Positions 1-8,088 of a stretch of 64,000 nucleotides of DNA are shown one piece after another. Source of the stretch: Nocardia brevicatena NBRC 12119 (GTDB lineage: Bacteria; Actinomycetota; Actinomycetes; Mycobacteriales; Mycobacteriaceae); contig NZ_BAFU01000058.1 of assembly GCF_000308495.1 (NCBI RefSeq), positions 62,001 through 126,000 on the forward strand, given 5' to 3'. Each line of letters starts with the position of its first letter. Within the stretch, counting starts at the first letter, position 1. The notes below the pieces were generated by a model that saw only the letters and a list, made by a program, of their open reading frames with translations, was not told the origin of the DNA and did no database searches. The position numbers were made by a program, and so were the translations under genes.

Positions 1-451
1 CCTCCACGGCCAGTTCCAGCGTCACCGACGAGGAGGGACAGCCACGGCAACTGCCTGTCAGCTCCAGACGGACCACCCTGTCGACGATGTCGACCAGACC
101 GACGTCGCCACCGTGCGAACCGAGGTACGGGCGCACGCTGTCCAACGCCGCCCGTACCCTGGTGTCCACATCGTGCGGGTGCAGCCCGTGCACCAGCAGC
201 AGGCTCGCGACCAGGTCGTCGCGGACCAACCGTTCGAGGGTTGCCGAATCCAGCAGCCCGACCACACGCGCCAGCCCCGCACCGTACAGCTCGACGACCT
301 CGCGCACCAGTTGCTCGGCGCGCTCGCGGGCCACGGCGCCGCCTACCGAGCTCGCCTCCAGTAGCGTCTCGATACGATCGCCGGCCTCGCGCCACCGGCT
401 CTCGTCAGGTGTCGCGTCGTCCCGTTTCTCCGGGCGAATGTCCACCGTCAC
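1..451 (-). CDS. NifU-like Fe-S scaffold protein (partial)
   Basis: The reading frame runs off the left edge of the window, so about 150 residues are visible. The C-terminal part carries a NifU C-terminal-like segment, with VRPYLGSHGGDV followed by a CRGCPSS motif holding the CxxC pair that binds or transfers Fe-S clusters in this family. The first ~85 residues are helical and not recognised. It starts 28 bases after the hydrogenase large-subunit stop. GTG at 451 touches a GAGAGG ribosome site, while the next GTG at 445 has better spacing, so the start could be either. Position at the end of the hydrogenase operon suggests it supplies clusters to the small subunit or an electron carrier; that role is inferred. 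Confidence 0.8.
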   Translation of the reverse strand, partial: MTVDIRPEKRDDATPDESRWREAGDRIETLLEASSVGGAVARERAEQLVREVVELYGAGLARVVGLLDSATLERLVRDDLVASLLLVHGLHPHDVDTRVRAALDSVRPYLGSHGGDVGLVDIVDRVVRLELTGSCRGCPSSSVTLELAVE

Positions 452-478
452 CCTCTCGTCGACGGCACCGATACGGGC

Positions 479-2275
479 TCACTCCGGGGTGAGCGTCTGC
501 GTCGGTGAGTGCAGTTTCTGCAGGGTCTGTCCCTTGCCGAGGTACATGTGCACACCACAGGGCAGACAGGGGTCGAAACTGCGCACCGTGCGCATGATGT
601 CGATGCCCTTGAAATGCTCGCGGTCGTTCTCCTCGAAGATCGGCTGCCCCTGCACCGCGTCCTCGTACGGGCCCGGCGTGCCGTAGGCGTCGCGCGGACT
701 GGCGTTCCACGGTGTCGGCGGATACGGGTGGTAGTTCGCGATCTTCCCGTCCCGGATCACCATGTGGTGCGACAGCACGCCGCGCACCGCCTCGGTGAAG
801 CCGCAGCCGATGCCCTCGTCGGGCACCTCGAACTTCTCCCAGGTCTTGGTGTGGCCGGCCCGGATCTCCGCGAGCGCCTTCTCCGCGAAGTGCAGCGCGC
901 AGGCCGCCGCGTAGGCCTGGAAGTAGGTGCGGGCACGGTTGCGTTCGATGGTGTTGCTGCCGTGCGCGGGGATCTTCCACTCCAAGGTCACCGGTCCCAT
1001 GAGCGCGGTCTTGGGCAGGTTGATCTGCACACTGTGACCTGTCGACTTCACATAGCCGATATCGACCAGTTCGGCCAGCGCCGTCGCCCACAATCGCGCC
1101 AGCGGACCGCCGCCGGTGTCCAGGGCGAGATGTTCGCTGCCGTCGAACCAGCGTGGTGACATCACCCAGCTGTACTTGTCGTCCAGGTCGCGCTTCTGCG
1201 GCCTCGGGTTGGTGTGCTGGTTCCAGGGATGCCGCCGGTCCACCGGATTGCCCAGCGGGTCGGTTTTCACGAACATCTCCTGGTCGGTCCAGTCCTCGTA
1301 ATACGAACTGCCCAGCAGGATCCGCAAGCCCAGGTTGATATCGATCAGGGAGGTGGTGATCAGCTTGCCGTCTACCACCACTCCCGGGGTCACGAACATC
1401 TTGCGACCCCAGCCCTCCATGTCCTTGTACTCGAAGTTGCAGAACTCGGGGTCCTGGAACGAGCCCCAGCAGCCCAGCAGTGTGCGCCGCAGACCGACCT
1501 TGTCGTAGCCGGGCAACGCCTCGTAGAAGAAGTCGAACAGATCGTCGTGCATCGGCACGACCTTCTTCATGAACTCGACGTAGCGCATCAGTCTCGTCAT
1601 GTAGTCGGTCATCAGCTGCACCGTCGCCACCGTGCCCGGACCGCCGGGATACAGCGTCGACGGATGCACATGCCTGCCCTCCATCAGGCAGAACATCTCG
1701 CGGGTGTACCTGCTCACCTGCAGGGCCTCCCGGTAGAACTCCCCGGTGAACGGGTTGAGGGCGCGCATGATGTCGGCGATCGTGCGGTAGCCGTGGGCCG
1801 TCACATGCGGTGCCTCGGTCCGCTCGGCCGCGGCGAGCACCCCGGGGTTGGTCTCGGCGACCATCTTCTCGCAGAAGTCCACCCCGACCAGGTTCTCCTG
1901 GAAGATGTTGTGATCGAACATGTACTCGGCCGCCTCACCGAGATCGACGATCCACTCGCCCAGGTGCGGCGGCCGCACCCCATAGGCCATGTTCTGGCAG
2001 TAGCAGGAGCAGGTCGCGTGGTTGTCGCCGCAGATACCGCAGATGCGGCTGGTGATGAAGTGGGCGTCGCGCGGGTCCTTGCCCCGCATGAAGATGGAGT
2101 AGCCGCGGAAGATGGAGGAGGTGCTGTGGCACTCGACCACTTCACGGTTCTCGAAGTCGATCTTGGTGTAGATACCGAGGCTGCCGACGATACGGGTGAT
2201 CGGATCCCATGCCATCTCGACAAGGGTGTCCGGTTCGATCGTCCGGTGCGACGGCTCCGGGATGATCTGTGTCAT
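479..2275 (-). CDS. hhyL: [NiFe]-hydrogenase large subunit, group 1h (high-affinity, actinobacterial type)
   Basis: 598 residues. It holds the Ni-Fe active site of an uptake hydrogenase that oxidises trace H2. The N-terminal nickel motif RICGICGDNH places Cys79 and Cys82, and the C-terminal motif DPCLPCGVH places Cys570 and Cys573, ending at His576. Twenty-two residues follow His576, as expected for a C-terminal peptide removed by a maturation endopeptidase. Length and motif variants fit the former group 5 (now 1h) enzymes of actinobacteria. It lies 12 bases downstream of the small subunit and upstream of a NifU-like gene, so it is in one operon. No maturation protease is seen in the window; it may lie beyond the left edge. 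Confidence 0.95.
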   Translation of the reverse strand: MTQIIPEPSHRTIEPDTLVEMAWDPITRIVGSLGIYTKIDFENREVVECHSTSSIFRGYSIFMRGKDPRDAHFITSRICGICGDNHATCSCYCQNMAYGVRPPHLGEWIVDLGEAAEYMFDHNIFQENLVGVDFCEKMVAETNPGVLAAAERTEAPHVTAHGYRTIADIMRALNPFTGEFYREALQVSRYTREMFCLMEGRHVHPSTLYPGGPGTVATVQLMTDYMTRLMRYVEFMKKVVPMHDDLFDFFYEALPGYDKVGLRRTLLGCWGSFQDPEFCNFEYKDMEGWGRKMFVTPGVVVDGKLITTSLIDINLGLRILLGSSYYEDWTDQEMFVKTDPLGNPVDRRHPWNQHTNPRPQKRDLDDKYSWVMSPRWFDGSEHLALDTGGGPLARLWATALAELVDIGYVKSTGHSVQINLPKTALMGPVTLEWKIPAHGSNTIERNRARTYFQAYAAACALHFAEKALAEIRAGHTKTWEKFEVPDEGIGCGFTEAVRGVLSHHMVIRDGKIANYHPYPPTPWNASPRDAYGTPGPYEDAVQGQPIFEENDREHFKGIDIMRTVRSFDPCLPCGVHMYLGKGQTLQKLHSPTQTLTPE

Positions 2276-2287
2276 CGCGAGATCCTC

Positions 2288-3343
2288 CTACCAGGTTCGG
2301 GTCGCGCCGGTGTCGAGCTTTTCGCCTCTGTGTCGCCAGCGTGGCTCCTTGTCGACGGTGTGGCCGGTGATGTGCCTGAGACTGCGGACCACCGATCCGT
2401 AGAGGCCCGAGGCCGCGGACGAGAACTTTCCGCCGGGCGGTTCGTCCATGAAGGGCATGAACTTGTCGGGGAAGCCGGGCATGGTGCAACCGATGCAGAT
2501 ACCACCCACGTTCGGGCAGCCGCCCACACCGTTGATCCACCCACGCTTGGGCACGTTGCACTTGACCACCGGGCCCCAACACCCCAGTTTCACAATGCAT
2601 TTCGGCGATCCGTACTCGGTGGCGAACTCACCCTCCTCGTAGTAGCCCGCCCGGTCGCAGCCCTCGTGCACGGTCGCGCCGAACAACCACTTGGGCCGCA
2701 GCGCATCGTCGAGCGGAATCATCGGCGCCTGACCGGTGGCCAGGTAGAGCAGGTAGGTGAGCGTTTCCGACATATTGTCCGGCTGGATCGGGCAGCCGGG
2801 CACACAGACGATCGGTATACCTGCCTTGCTCTTCCAATCCCAGCCGAGATAGTCGGGTACGCCCATCGCGCCGGTCGGATTCCCCGCCATCGCGTGGATG
2901 CCGCCGTAGGTCGCGCAGGTACCGGCCGCCACGATGGCGGTGGCCTTCGGCGCGAGGCGGTCCAGCCACGCGCTGGTCGTCATGGGCTGGCCGGTGGCGG
3001 GATCGTTACCGAACCCGCACCAGTAGCCCTCCTCGTGTAATTGCTCGTTCGGTATCGACCCCTCCACTACCAGGACGAAGGGCTCGAGCTCACCGCGGTC
3101 GGCTCTGAAGAACCATTCGAGGAAGTCGTCGGCTCCCCCGTTCGGGCCACATTCGAAATCGATGAGCGGCCAGTGCACGGCGATCTTCGGGAGACCGGGC
3201 AACGCGCCGAGGGCGATCTCCTCGACACTGGGCTGGGTGGCGGCGGTCAACGCCACCGAGTCACCATCACAACTGAGACCGGCATTGATCCACAAGACAT
3301 GGATCAGCGTCTCTTCGGCTTGGACCGCTTCCTGGGTAGGCAT
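2288..3343 (-). CDS. hhyS: [NiFe]-hydrogenase small subunit, group 1h
   Basis: 351 residues from the ATG at 3343, chosen because GGAAGGTGG lies just upstream; the frame stays open 25 codons further but without such a site. It carries the Fe-S relay from the Ni-Fe site. The N-terminal motif reads GLSCDGDS: the proximal-cluster region has Cys25, with Asp28 where standard small subunits have a second Cys. An Asp ligand is known for the actinobacterial-type enzyme of Cupriavidus. Further Cys pairs (GTCATYGG, VPGCPI, KLGCWGP, GGCPNVGGICIGC) supply the other ligands. There is no twin-arginine signal, consistent with a cytoplasmic-side enzyme. It lies upstream of hhyL in the same operon. Confidence 0.94.
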   Translation of the reverse strand: MPTQEAVQAEETLIHVLWINAGLSCDGDSVALTAATQPSVEEIALGALPGLPKIAVHWPLIDFECGPNGGADDFLEWFFRADRGELEPFVLVVEGSIPNEQLHEEGYWCGFGNDPATGQPMTTSAWLDRLAPKATAIVAAGTCATYGGIHAMAGNPTGAMGVPDYLGWDWKSKAGIPIVCVPGCPIQPDNMSETLTYLLYLATGQAPMIPLDDALRPKWLFGATVHEGCDRAGYYEEGEFATEYGSPKCIVKLGCWGPVVKCNVPKRGWINGVGGCPNVGGICIGCTMPGFPDKFMPFMDEPPGGKFSSAASGLYGSVVRSLRHITGHTVDKEPRWRHRGEKLDTGATRTW

Positions 3344-3424
3344 CGCACTGCCACCTTCCGGAGCCGAAGCGACGCCGGCCGTCTCCGGCTCGTAACTGCG
3401 GTTTGTGACTCTGGTCACAACAGT

Positions 3425-4279
3425 CTAGACGGGGCCTACCGCGTCCTCAAGGCGCGCCGCCGGCGACCGATGCTCCTCCATCAGCCACTCGTACCACCGA
3501 TCGAGCCCGTCGCCCGTGGTCGCCGATATCGGCAAGATCTCGACATCCGGACGGACCGAACGCGCATACTCGCCGAAGACGGCCATATCGAAATCGACAT
3601 ACGGCAGCAGGTCGACCTTGTTGACTATCACCAACTCGGCCGCGGCGAACATATGCGGATACTTCAGCGGTTTGTCGACCCCCTCGGTCACCGAGATGAT
3701 CACAACTTTGCCTCGTTCACCCAGGTCGAACAATGCCGGGCAAACCAGGTTGCCGACATTCTCCACGAACAACAGCGTCCCGGGCGGCGGGTCGAGCGCA
3801 TCGAGCGCCCGCCGTGTCATCTCGGCGTCGAGGTGACAACCGGCACCGGTGTTCACCTGCACCACCTTGGCCCCGGTCGCCATGATCCGCTCGGCGTCGA
3901 GCAGCGTCTCCTGATCACCTTCGATCACTGCGATCGGGATCTGTTCCATATCCCGGATCGTCCGTTCGAGCAGAGTGGTCTTACCCGCCCCAGGGGAACT
4001 GGTCAGATTCAGCGCCAGGATGCCGCGCCGGCTCAGCCATTCCCGGTTGTGCTGGGCCAAGTGATCGTTTTTGGCGAGAACCTTCTGCTCCAGGCTCACC
4101 GTTTCGGTTATCGGCGGGTGCACGTGGTCGACACCGTGCTCATGAGACCCGGCGCCGTGCTCATGCTCATGACCGGGTCCCGACACATGGTCCGGACCGT
4201 GCTCATGGCCCGGTTCGTGGCCTCGCCCGACGGTGATCACATTCGCCGTGTCGTTTCCGCATCCACAGGTTGCGCACAT
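3425..4279 (-). CDS. hypB: Hydrogenase nickel-incorporation GTPase HypB
   Basis: 284 residues. HypB delivers Ni2+ to the hydrogenase large subunit in a GTP-dependent step with HypA. Visible features are the N-terminal CATCGCG metal motif, a His-rich stretch at about residues 21-54 (12 His) typical of nickel-storing HypB, a P-loop SSPGAGKTT near 94-102, and the metal-site Cys-His in GAGCHLD. The start is ATG 4279 with GGAGGTGAG upstream. The frame is open further upstream only because it runs antiphase inside hypA. Its first 43 bases overlap the end of hypA, suggesting translational coupling. The small subunit starts 81 bases downstream of its stop. Confidence 0.95.
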   Translation of the reverse strand: MCATCGCGNDTANVITVGRGHEPGHEHGPDHVSGPGHEHEHGAGSHEHGVDHVHPPITETVSLEQKVLAKNDHLAQHNREWLSRRGILALNLTSSPGAGKTTLLERTIRDMEQIPIAVIEGDQETLLDAERIMATGAKVVQVNTGAGCHLDAEMTRRALDALDPPPGTLLFVENVGNLVCPALFDLGERGKVVIISVTEGVDKPLKYPHMFAAAELVIVNKVDLLPYVDFDMAVFGEYARSVRPDVEILPISATTGDGLDRWYEWLMEEHRSPAARLEDAVGPV

Positions 4280-4611
4280 TCTCGGCTCACCTCCATCGAC
4301 CGGATTCTCAGTTCTCGCCCGGACCGGAGCTCGACATCGGCGCTTCCGCAGACGCAGAGCAGCACCGGATCCGTGACGGCGAAATCGGCACCGCAGGCAC
4401 GGCAATGCGCAGTGCCCGGTACACACCGGATTTCCAGGTTCGCACCCTCCGCGAGGGTTCCCTCGGCGGCGAGGTCGAAGCAGAAGCGCATCGCCTCCGG
4501 CACCACCGCGGTCAATACCCCGACCTCGACGGTGACGCTGTACACAGTCCGCCCCGCCGCGTGCGCGCACACGGCATCGATAACACTCTGCGTGATCGCG
4601 AGTTCGTGCAT
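4237..4611 (-). CDS. hypA: Hydrogenase/urease nickel chaperone HypA
   Basis: 124 residues, full length for the family. HypA binds Ni through the N-terminal Met-His-Glu, seen here as MHE, and has a structural zinc site. The first zinc pair is C70-x-x-C73. The second reads C86-V-C88, one residue shorter than the usual CxxC, which is unusual and could be natural variation or a small deletion. It overlaps hypB by 43 bases and is the first gene of the hydrogenase operon in this window, with 236 bases between it and the broken tgs gene. A DevR-box-like 14-mer lies about 205 bases upstream. Confidence 0.93.
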   Translation of the reverse strand: MHELAITQSVIDAVCAHAAGRTVYSVTVEVGVLTAVVPEAMRFCFDLAAEGTLAEGANLEIRCVPGTAHCRACGADFAVTDPVLLCVCGSADVELRSGRELRIRSMEVSRECAQPVDAETTRRM

Positions 4612-4815
4612 CCGCTGCCTCGACTCATCGAGGGACGGTTCCGAGGCTACTCCGATGCGCAGCCGCTATCGCGAATTTCCACGATTTCGGGCCGCCACCC
4701 TGGCAATGTCGACCTCCCGGCCGGAGGCGACACCCGGCGGGGACGCACCCGCCGTATCTCGGACTCCTTCCGGTGAGGTCATGACCAGTACACCGGCCCG
4801 GCCCGAGAACAGGAA

Positions 4816-4829
4816 GGGTCGATGGACCC
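4816..4829 (-). promoter_or_regulatory. Candidate DevR/DosR box upstream of the hyp-hydrogenase operon
   Basis: GGGTCGATGGACCC is a 14-mer with perfect GGGTC/GACCC arms. It differs at one base from a motif at 10978-10991 and resembles the mycobacterial DosR core GGGACTTTAGTCCC (9 of 14 matches, better at the arms). It lies between the tgs remnant and hypA. Regulation of the hydrogenase by DevR is known in mycobacteria; here it is inferred. Confidence 0.45.
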
Positions 4830-4847
4830 GAAGTGCCGTGCGCGATG

Positions 4848-5473
4848 TCACCCGCGGTCGGCGGTGTCCTTCGCGGCGAACGGCCCGGCCGCACGGAGCG
4901 TTGTGACCAGCGTGCGCGGGATCTCATAGGGCAGTCGGAGCCATTTCCCCACCTCGGGGCGTTCCCGGCCGCCCCGAGAGCGCACCGGTGCGGCGGTCGT
5001 CTTCTCGGGCTGCCGATCGCACAACCGCTTCAACAGCGAAATCCCCGATACTCCGTCCACATGCTGTGGTGGGCCTTGACGATCAACGCCCACCAATCCG
5101 GCCGCACGCGTTCGACGACAACGCATTGCCACAGCGGATGGTCCCGATCCAGCCGTTCTTCCATCACATGGGCGACCAACTCCCACAGGGCGGTTTCGTC
5201 ATACGGTTCGGGAAGCGCCATCCAGCGCAGGTGGCGGTCGATGTCGAAGGCGGGATCGTCGACCCAGACCGGTGCGGTGAGATCCCACGGCGTTCGCCGC
5301 ACCTTCTGACGTAGCCGCGGTTGCCGCGACCAGCGCCCCACCGCCTCGACGAACTCGGAACGAGCGGGAACCGGTCCGCTCAGGATCGCTATCGCACCGA
5401 TTCCCGCGCTGACGTGGCGATCGACATCTTCGAGTTCCATGAACCCGGTGTCCAGCGGGCGCAGCTCTGTCAT
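4848..5473 (-). pseudogene. Wax ester synthase/diacylglycerol acyltransferase (WS/DGAT) remnant, frameshifted and truncated
   Basis: The first 140 or so residues match the N-terminus of the WS/DGAT family (LRPLDTGFMELED, then AHHSM, the first half of the catalytic HHxxxDG motif). Right at this motif the frame breaks. One missing G (AGCATG-TGGACGG where AGCATGGTGGACGG is expected) sends translation to an early stop at 5030. The next frame continues correctly as VDGVSGISLLKRLCDR and then LPYEIPRTLVTTLRAAG until a stop at 4848. The whole is about 205 residues against about 460 for an intact enzyme, so the C-terminal half is also absent. Such enzymes make triacylglycerol or wax ester during dormancy; the M. 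tuberculosis DosR regulon contains tgs1. This copy is unlikely to be active. Confidence 0.8.
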
Positions 5474-5617
5474 CTCGGCTCGTCTCCTCTCGGTGCCGGG
5501 GATTCCCTCGGGTACCCGGACCTATACGGGTAGCTGCCGACAGCTGTCGAGAATGTCATCGCCCGATATGGCTTCCGCCCCTTCCGGCGACCCGAGACAC
5601 CTGCCTGTATTCCCCCG

Positions 5618-6610
5618 CTACCGGCGCCGAGGACCGGATACGACCTCGAAGACTTCGCCGATCTCTCGGCGCGGGGTATGCGGCGGCGGTGGTGTGACGG
5701 TCCGCCCGATCCGAATGAGCACCTGCGGATGTCGGTCTCCCGCGAGGTCCGAGATCATCGCCCGCGCCGAAGGAAGCTCGGTCACATGCGTCAGTGCACA
5801 GGTGGACATGCCCTCGGCAGTGCACTCCAGCAGCACCGCCGACAACGCCGCGCCGCAGGCCAGAACCGACTCGACCGTATCGTCGCGACTCGACAGCACC
5901 ACCACCCTCGCATGGTCGTTTCCGAGCACACCGCCGTGCACGCCCGCGCCGCCCACGGGGAATCGCCGGCCCACCGGTACGCGGGCGGACACGTCCGAGG
6001 ACGGCAGGCTCGAAGAGGGGACACCCGCTTCGGCATACGCGCCGGTACCGGCCCACCACACCAGCTCCGCCTGATATCTCGGGTCGTATCGTCGCAGGTG
6101 CGCGGTGGTGCGTGAGATTCGGTCGAGCTCCGTCCGGTGTTGCTCGTCGAGGATGCTCAGATGGGTATCCCGGTGCGCGCACACATGTCGCAGCACCGGC
6201 TCGAGCTCCTCCCACGCATCGGGTGGGGCAAGCGGCGACCGGTCGGTGTACCTGGTGTCGATGGCGGCCGCGAGCAACTCGTCGGCCTCGAGCGGCTCGC
6301 GCCGCTCCCGAAACGTGAACGAGGCCAGGTGCGTGCGGTCGGGCGGTTCGGGCAGACACGTGACCCGCACGCTCCACCCCGCCACCGCCCACGCCACCCG
6401 GGCGTGGTCGAGCAGCCCGCCGCAGGCGAGAATGCCTTGGCGATTGAAGGCGTCCGTGGCGGGCAACAACCGCTCGGCGTCGACGTACAACCCGAGCGTC
6501 ATACCGTCCCAGCGCCACCGCCAGGGTTGGCTGTTGTGCAGCGACGGTGCCCGGCATGCCCGATCCAGCACCGTGCGGACCGTTTCCTCATCCGGCATCT
6601 GATGGCTCAT
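5618..6610 (-). CDS. Acg-family nitroreductase-like flavoprotein
   Basis: 330 residues. Family hallmarks are RAPSLHNSQPWRW near the N-terminus, ACGGLLDHAR, and RRYDPRYQAELVWW followed by VPVGRRFP and the C-terminal TPRR. Acg proteins are FMN-binding relatives of nitroreductases with a lid blocking the active site; in mycobacteria they belong to the DosR regulon and their substrate is uncertain. Three such proteins occur in this island (also 9041-10018 and 23463-24491). ATG 6610 gives the full N-terminal motif. It is separated from the tgs remnant by about 145 bases without obvious coding sequence. Confidence 0.88.
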   Translation of the reverse strand: MSHQMPDEETVRTVLDRACRAPSLHNSQPWRWRWDGMTLGLYVDAERLLPATDAFNRQGILACGGLLDHARVAWAVAGWSVRVTCLPEPPDRTHLASFTFRERREPLEADELLAAAIDTRYTDRSPLAPPDAWEELEPVLRHVCAHRDTHLSILDEQHRTELDRISRTTAHLRRYDPRYQAELVWWAGTGAYAEAGVPSSSLPSSDVSARVPVGRRFPVGGAGVHGGVLGNDHARVVVLSSRDDTVESVLACGAALSAVLLECTAEGMSTCALTHVTELPSARAMISDLAGDRHPQVLIRIGRTVTPPPPHTPRREIGEVFEVVSGPRRR

Positions 6611-6986
6611 CCGAACTCCTCCGGTGCTCTGGACAGACCCACCCCTGCGGCTCGGGTGCGTAACCGTGTCGAACGGCGCGTCGGCTCCTCACTGCCGCTC
6701 CTGTCCTGTTGCACAGCGCCTAACCGGGACCGACATCCGGTTCCAGCATGCATACCCGGCCGCCGGCCGCGCCAGGGCACAGTGGCCGGTTCCCGGGTGT
6801 CGATTGTCATCGCCCAGGCCACGGCCAGGTCATCGGCCGATGTGTTCGGCGCTACCTATACCCGCGAGTTTCCCGCCGGGGATCCGCTCGACGGCATTTT
6901 CGCCGGCCAGGAGCCGGTGGCAATTCCGATACCGGCCGAGTGGCTTTCCGGCTCGTCGAGCCGTCGGCCGAAAGGCAATCCGCATC
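6611..6986. other. Intergenic region, no gene recognised
   Basis: 376 bases between the Acg gene and a USP fragment. A 6-base inverted repeat AACCGG/CCGGTT (6722-6727 and 6737-6742, spacer GACCGACAT) is the only structure that stands out. The open frames crossing it do not look coding. Confidence 0.4.
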
Positions 6987-7100
6987 ATGACCGCCCACAC
7001 CGGGTCTCTCATTGTCGTCGGCATCGACGGGTCGCCCTGTGGTATGCAGGCCACAGCCATCGCCTTCGACGAGGCGAGCCGTCACGGTGTCGGTCTCGTC
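6987..7100 (+). pseudogene. 5' fragment of a universal stress protein gene
   Basis: From ATG 6987 the frame gives SLIVVGIDGSPCGMQATAI, then AFDEASRHGVGLVAYR, which is the first strand-helix-strand of a USP domain with the nucleotide-binding VGIDGS start. The similarity ends after about 38 residues, where the sequence runs into the 3' end of the oppositely oriented USP gene at 7082. The remaining frame (to 7232) is antisense to that gene. It looks like the stump of a second USP gene left after an inversion or deletion. Confidence 0.6.
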
Positions 7101-8017
7101 GCGTACCGCCGGTACCGCGAACGGACGACGATCAACGGGGTATCCACGGCATGCAGGAGGGCATTGCTGGTGGAACCGAGGACCATACCGGCAAACCCTC
7201 CTCGCCCATGGCTGCCGACGACAACCAGTTGAGCGTTCACCGCTTCGTCGAGCAGTGAGCGTGCGGGCCGGTTCGCCGTGACCACCCGCCGCACAGCGAT
7301 ATCCGGGTACCGTTCGGCATACCCGGCGAGGCTTTCGGCCAGCACGGCCTCCGCCGACTGTCGCGCCCCTTCCCAGCCCTGGACGGGGATATCGGGTCCG
7401 CTGGTGTCGCTCCACGCGTGCACCGCGATCAGCCCGACATTCCTGCGGGCGGCCTCGGCGAAGGCCAGTTCGACAGCGGGGACACTGTTGTCCGTGCCGT
7501 CCACCCCGACGAGCACCGGTCGGGTGGCCGATACGATATCCAGCGCCGAATCGGAGTGGACCACCGCAACCGGGCACCACGCATGGTGGGTCACGGCCGT
7601 GCTCACCGAACCGAGCAGTCCGCGCCGGAAGGCACCCATTCCCCGGCTGCCCACGACCAGCATCCGCGTCCGGCGCGATCGCTCGATGAGGGCCGGCGCG
7701 ATGAGTTCATCGATGATCTCGGTGGCGATGCCGGGCTCGCTTCCCGGCGAGGCCGTACGTGCCACCTCACCGGCCTCCGCGATAACGCGTTCGCCCTCCT
7801 CGCGCAGCCATTGGATATCCGCTTCGGTCAGGGTGGCGCCGGGACCGTAACCGGCCGGGATCGCGACCGAGGTGACGATGCGCAGTTCGCATCCGTGCAG
7901 CCGGGCCTCGACGGCGGCCCACGCCGCCGCCCGATAGGAACCGGGCGAGCCGTCCACCGCCGCCAGAATCACCGGTTCCGCACGTTCCGTCGAGCCGGAA
8001 TCGAGATCATCCGTCAT
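7082..8017 (-). CDS. Tandem-domain universal stress protein
   Basis: 311 residues with two USP domains. Domain 1 starts at PVILAAVDGSPGSYRAA and carries the ATP-binding loop VGSRGMGAFRRGLLGS. Domain 2 starts at PVLVGVDGTDNS and carries VGSHGRGGFAGMVLGS. Two-domain USPs are typical of DosR-type regulons. The start is ATG 8017; a GTG nine bases upstream is an alternative. The C-terminal tail RYRRYATRPTP reads out over the opposing USP fragment, so the last residues may be foreign to the original gene. It is the last gene of a minus-strand run with the usp remnant, acg and SDR. Confidence 0.9.
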   Translation of the reverse strand: MTDDLDSGSTERAEPVILAAVDGSPGSYRAAAWAAVEARLHGCELRIVTSVAIPAGYGPGATLTEADIQWLREEGERVIAEAGEVARTASPGSEPGIATEIIDELIAPALIERSRRTRMLVVGSRGMGAFRRGLLGSVSTAVTHHAWCPVAVVHSDSALDIVSATRPVLVGVDGTDNSVPAVELAFAEAARRNVGLIAVHAWSDTSGPDIPVQGWEGARQSAEAVLAESLAGYAERYPDIAVRRVVTANRPARSLLDEAVNAQLVVVGSHGRGGFAGMVLGSTSNALLHAVDTPLIVVRSRYRRYATRPTP

Positions 8018-8088
8018 GGGTTTCACGGTATCGCCGTATTCCCTGGAATCCTCGCCATCTGCCACCGCTGCTCCTCGAGCGGCGTGGC

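Noticed and set aside
1214-4906. Long plus-strand open frames (608 and 621 codons) over the hydrogenase and hyp genes
   Set aside because: They lie antisense to clearly recognised genes and arise from high GC third-position bias; no domain is visible in them.
4625-4927. Short minus-strand frames between hypA and the tgs remnant (for example 4666-4851)
   Set aside because: No ribosome site of note and no similarity; I treat the region as control DNA with a possible DevR box.
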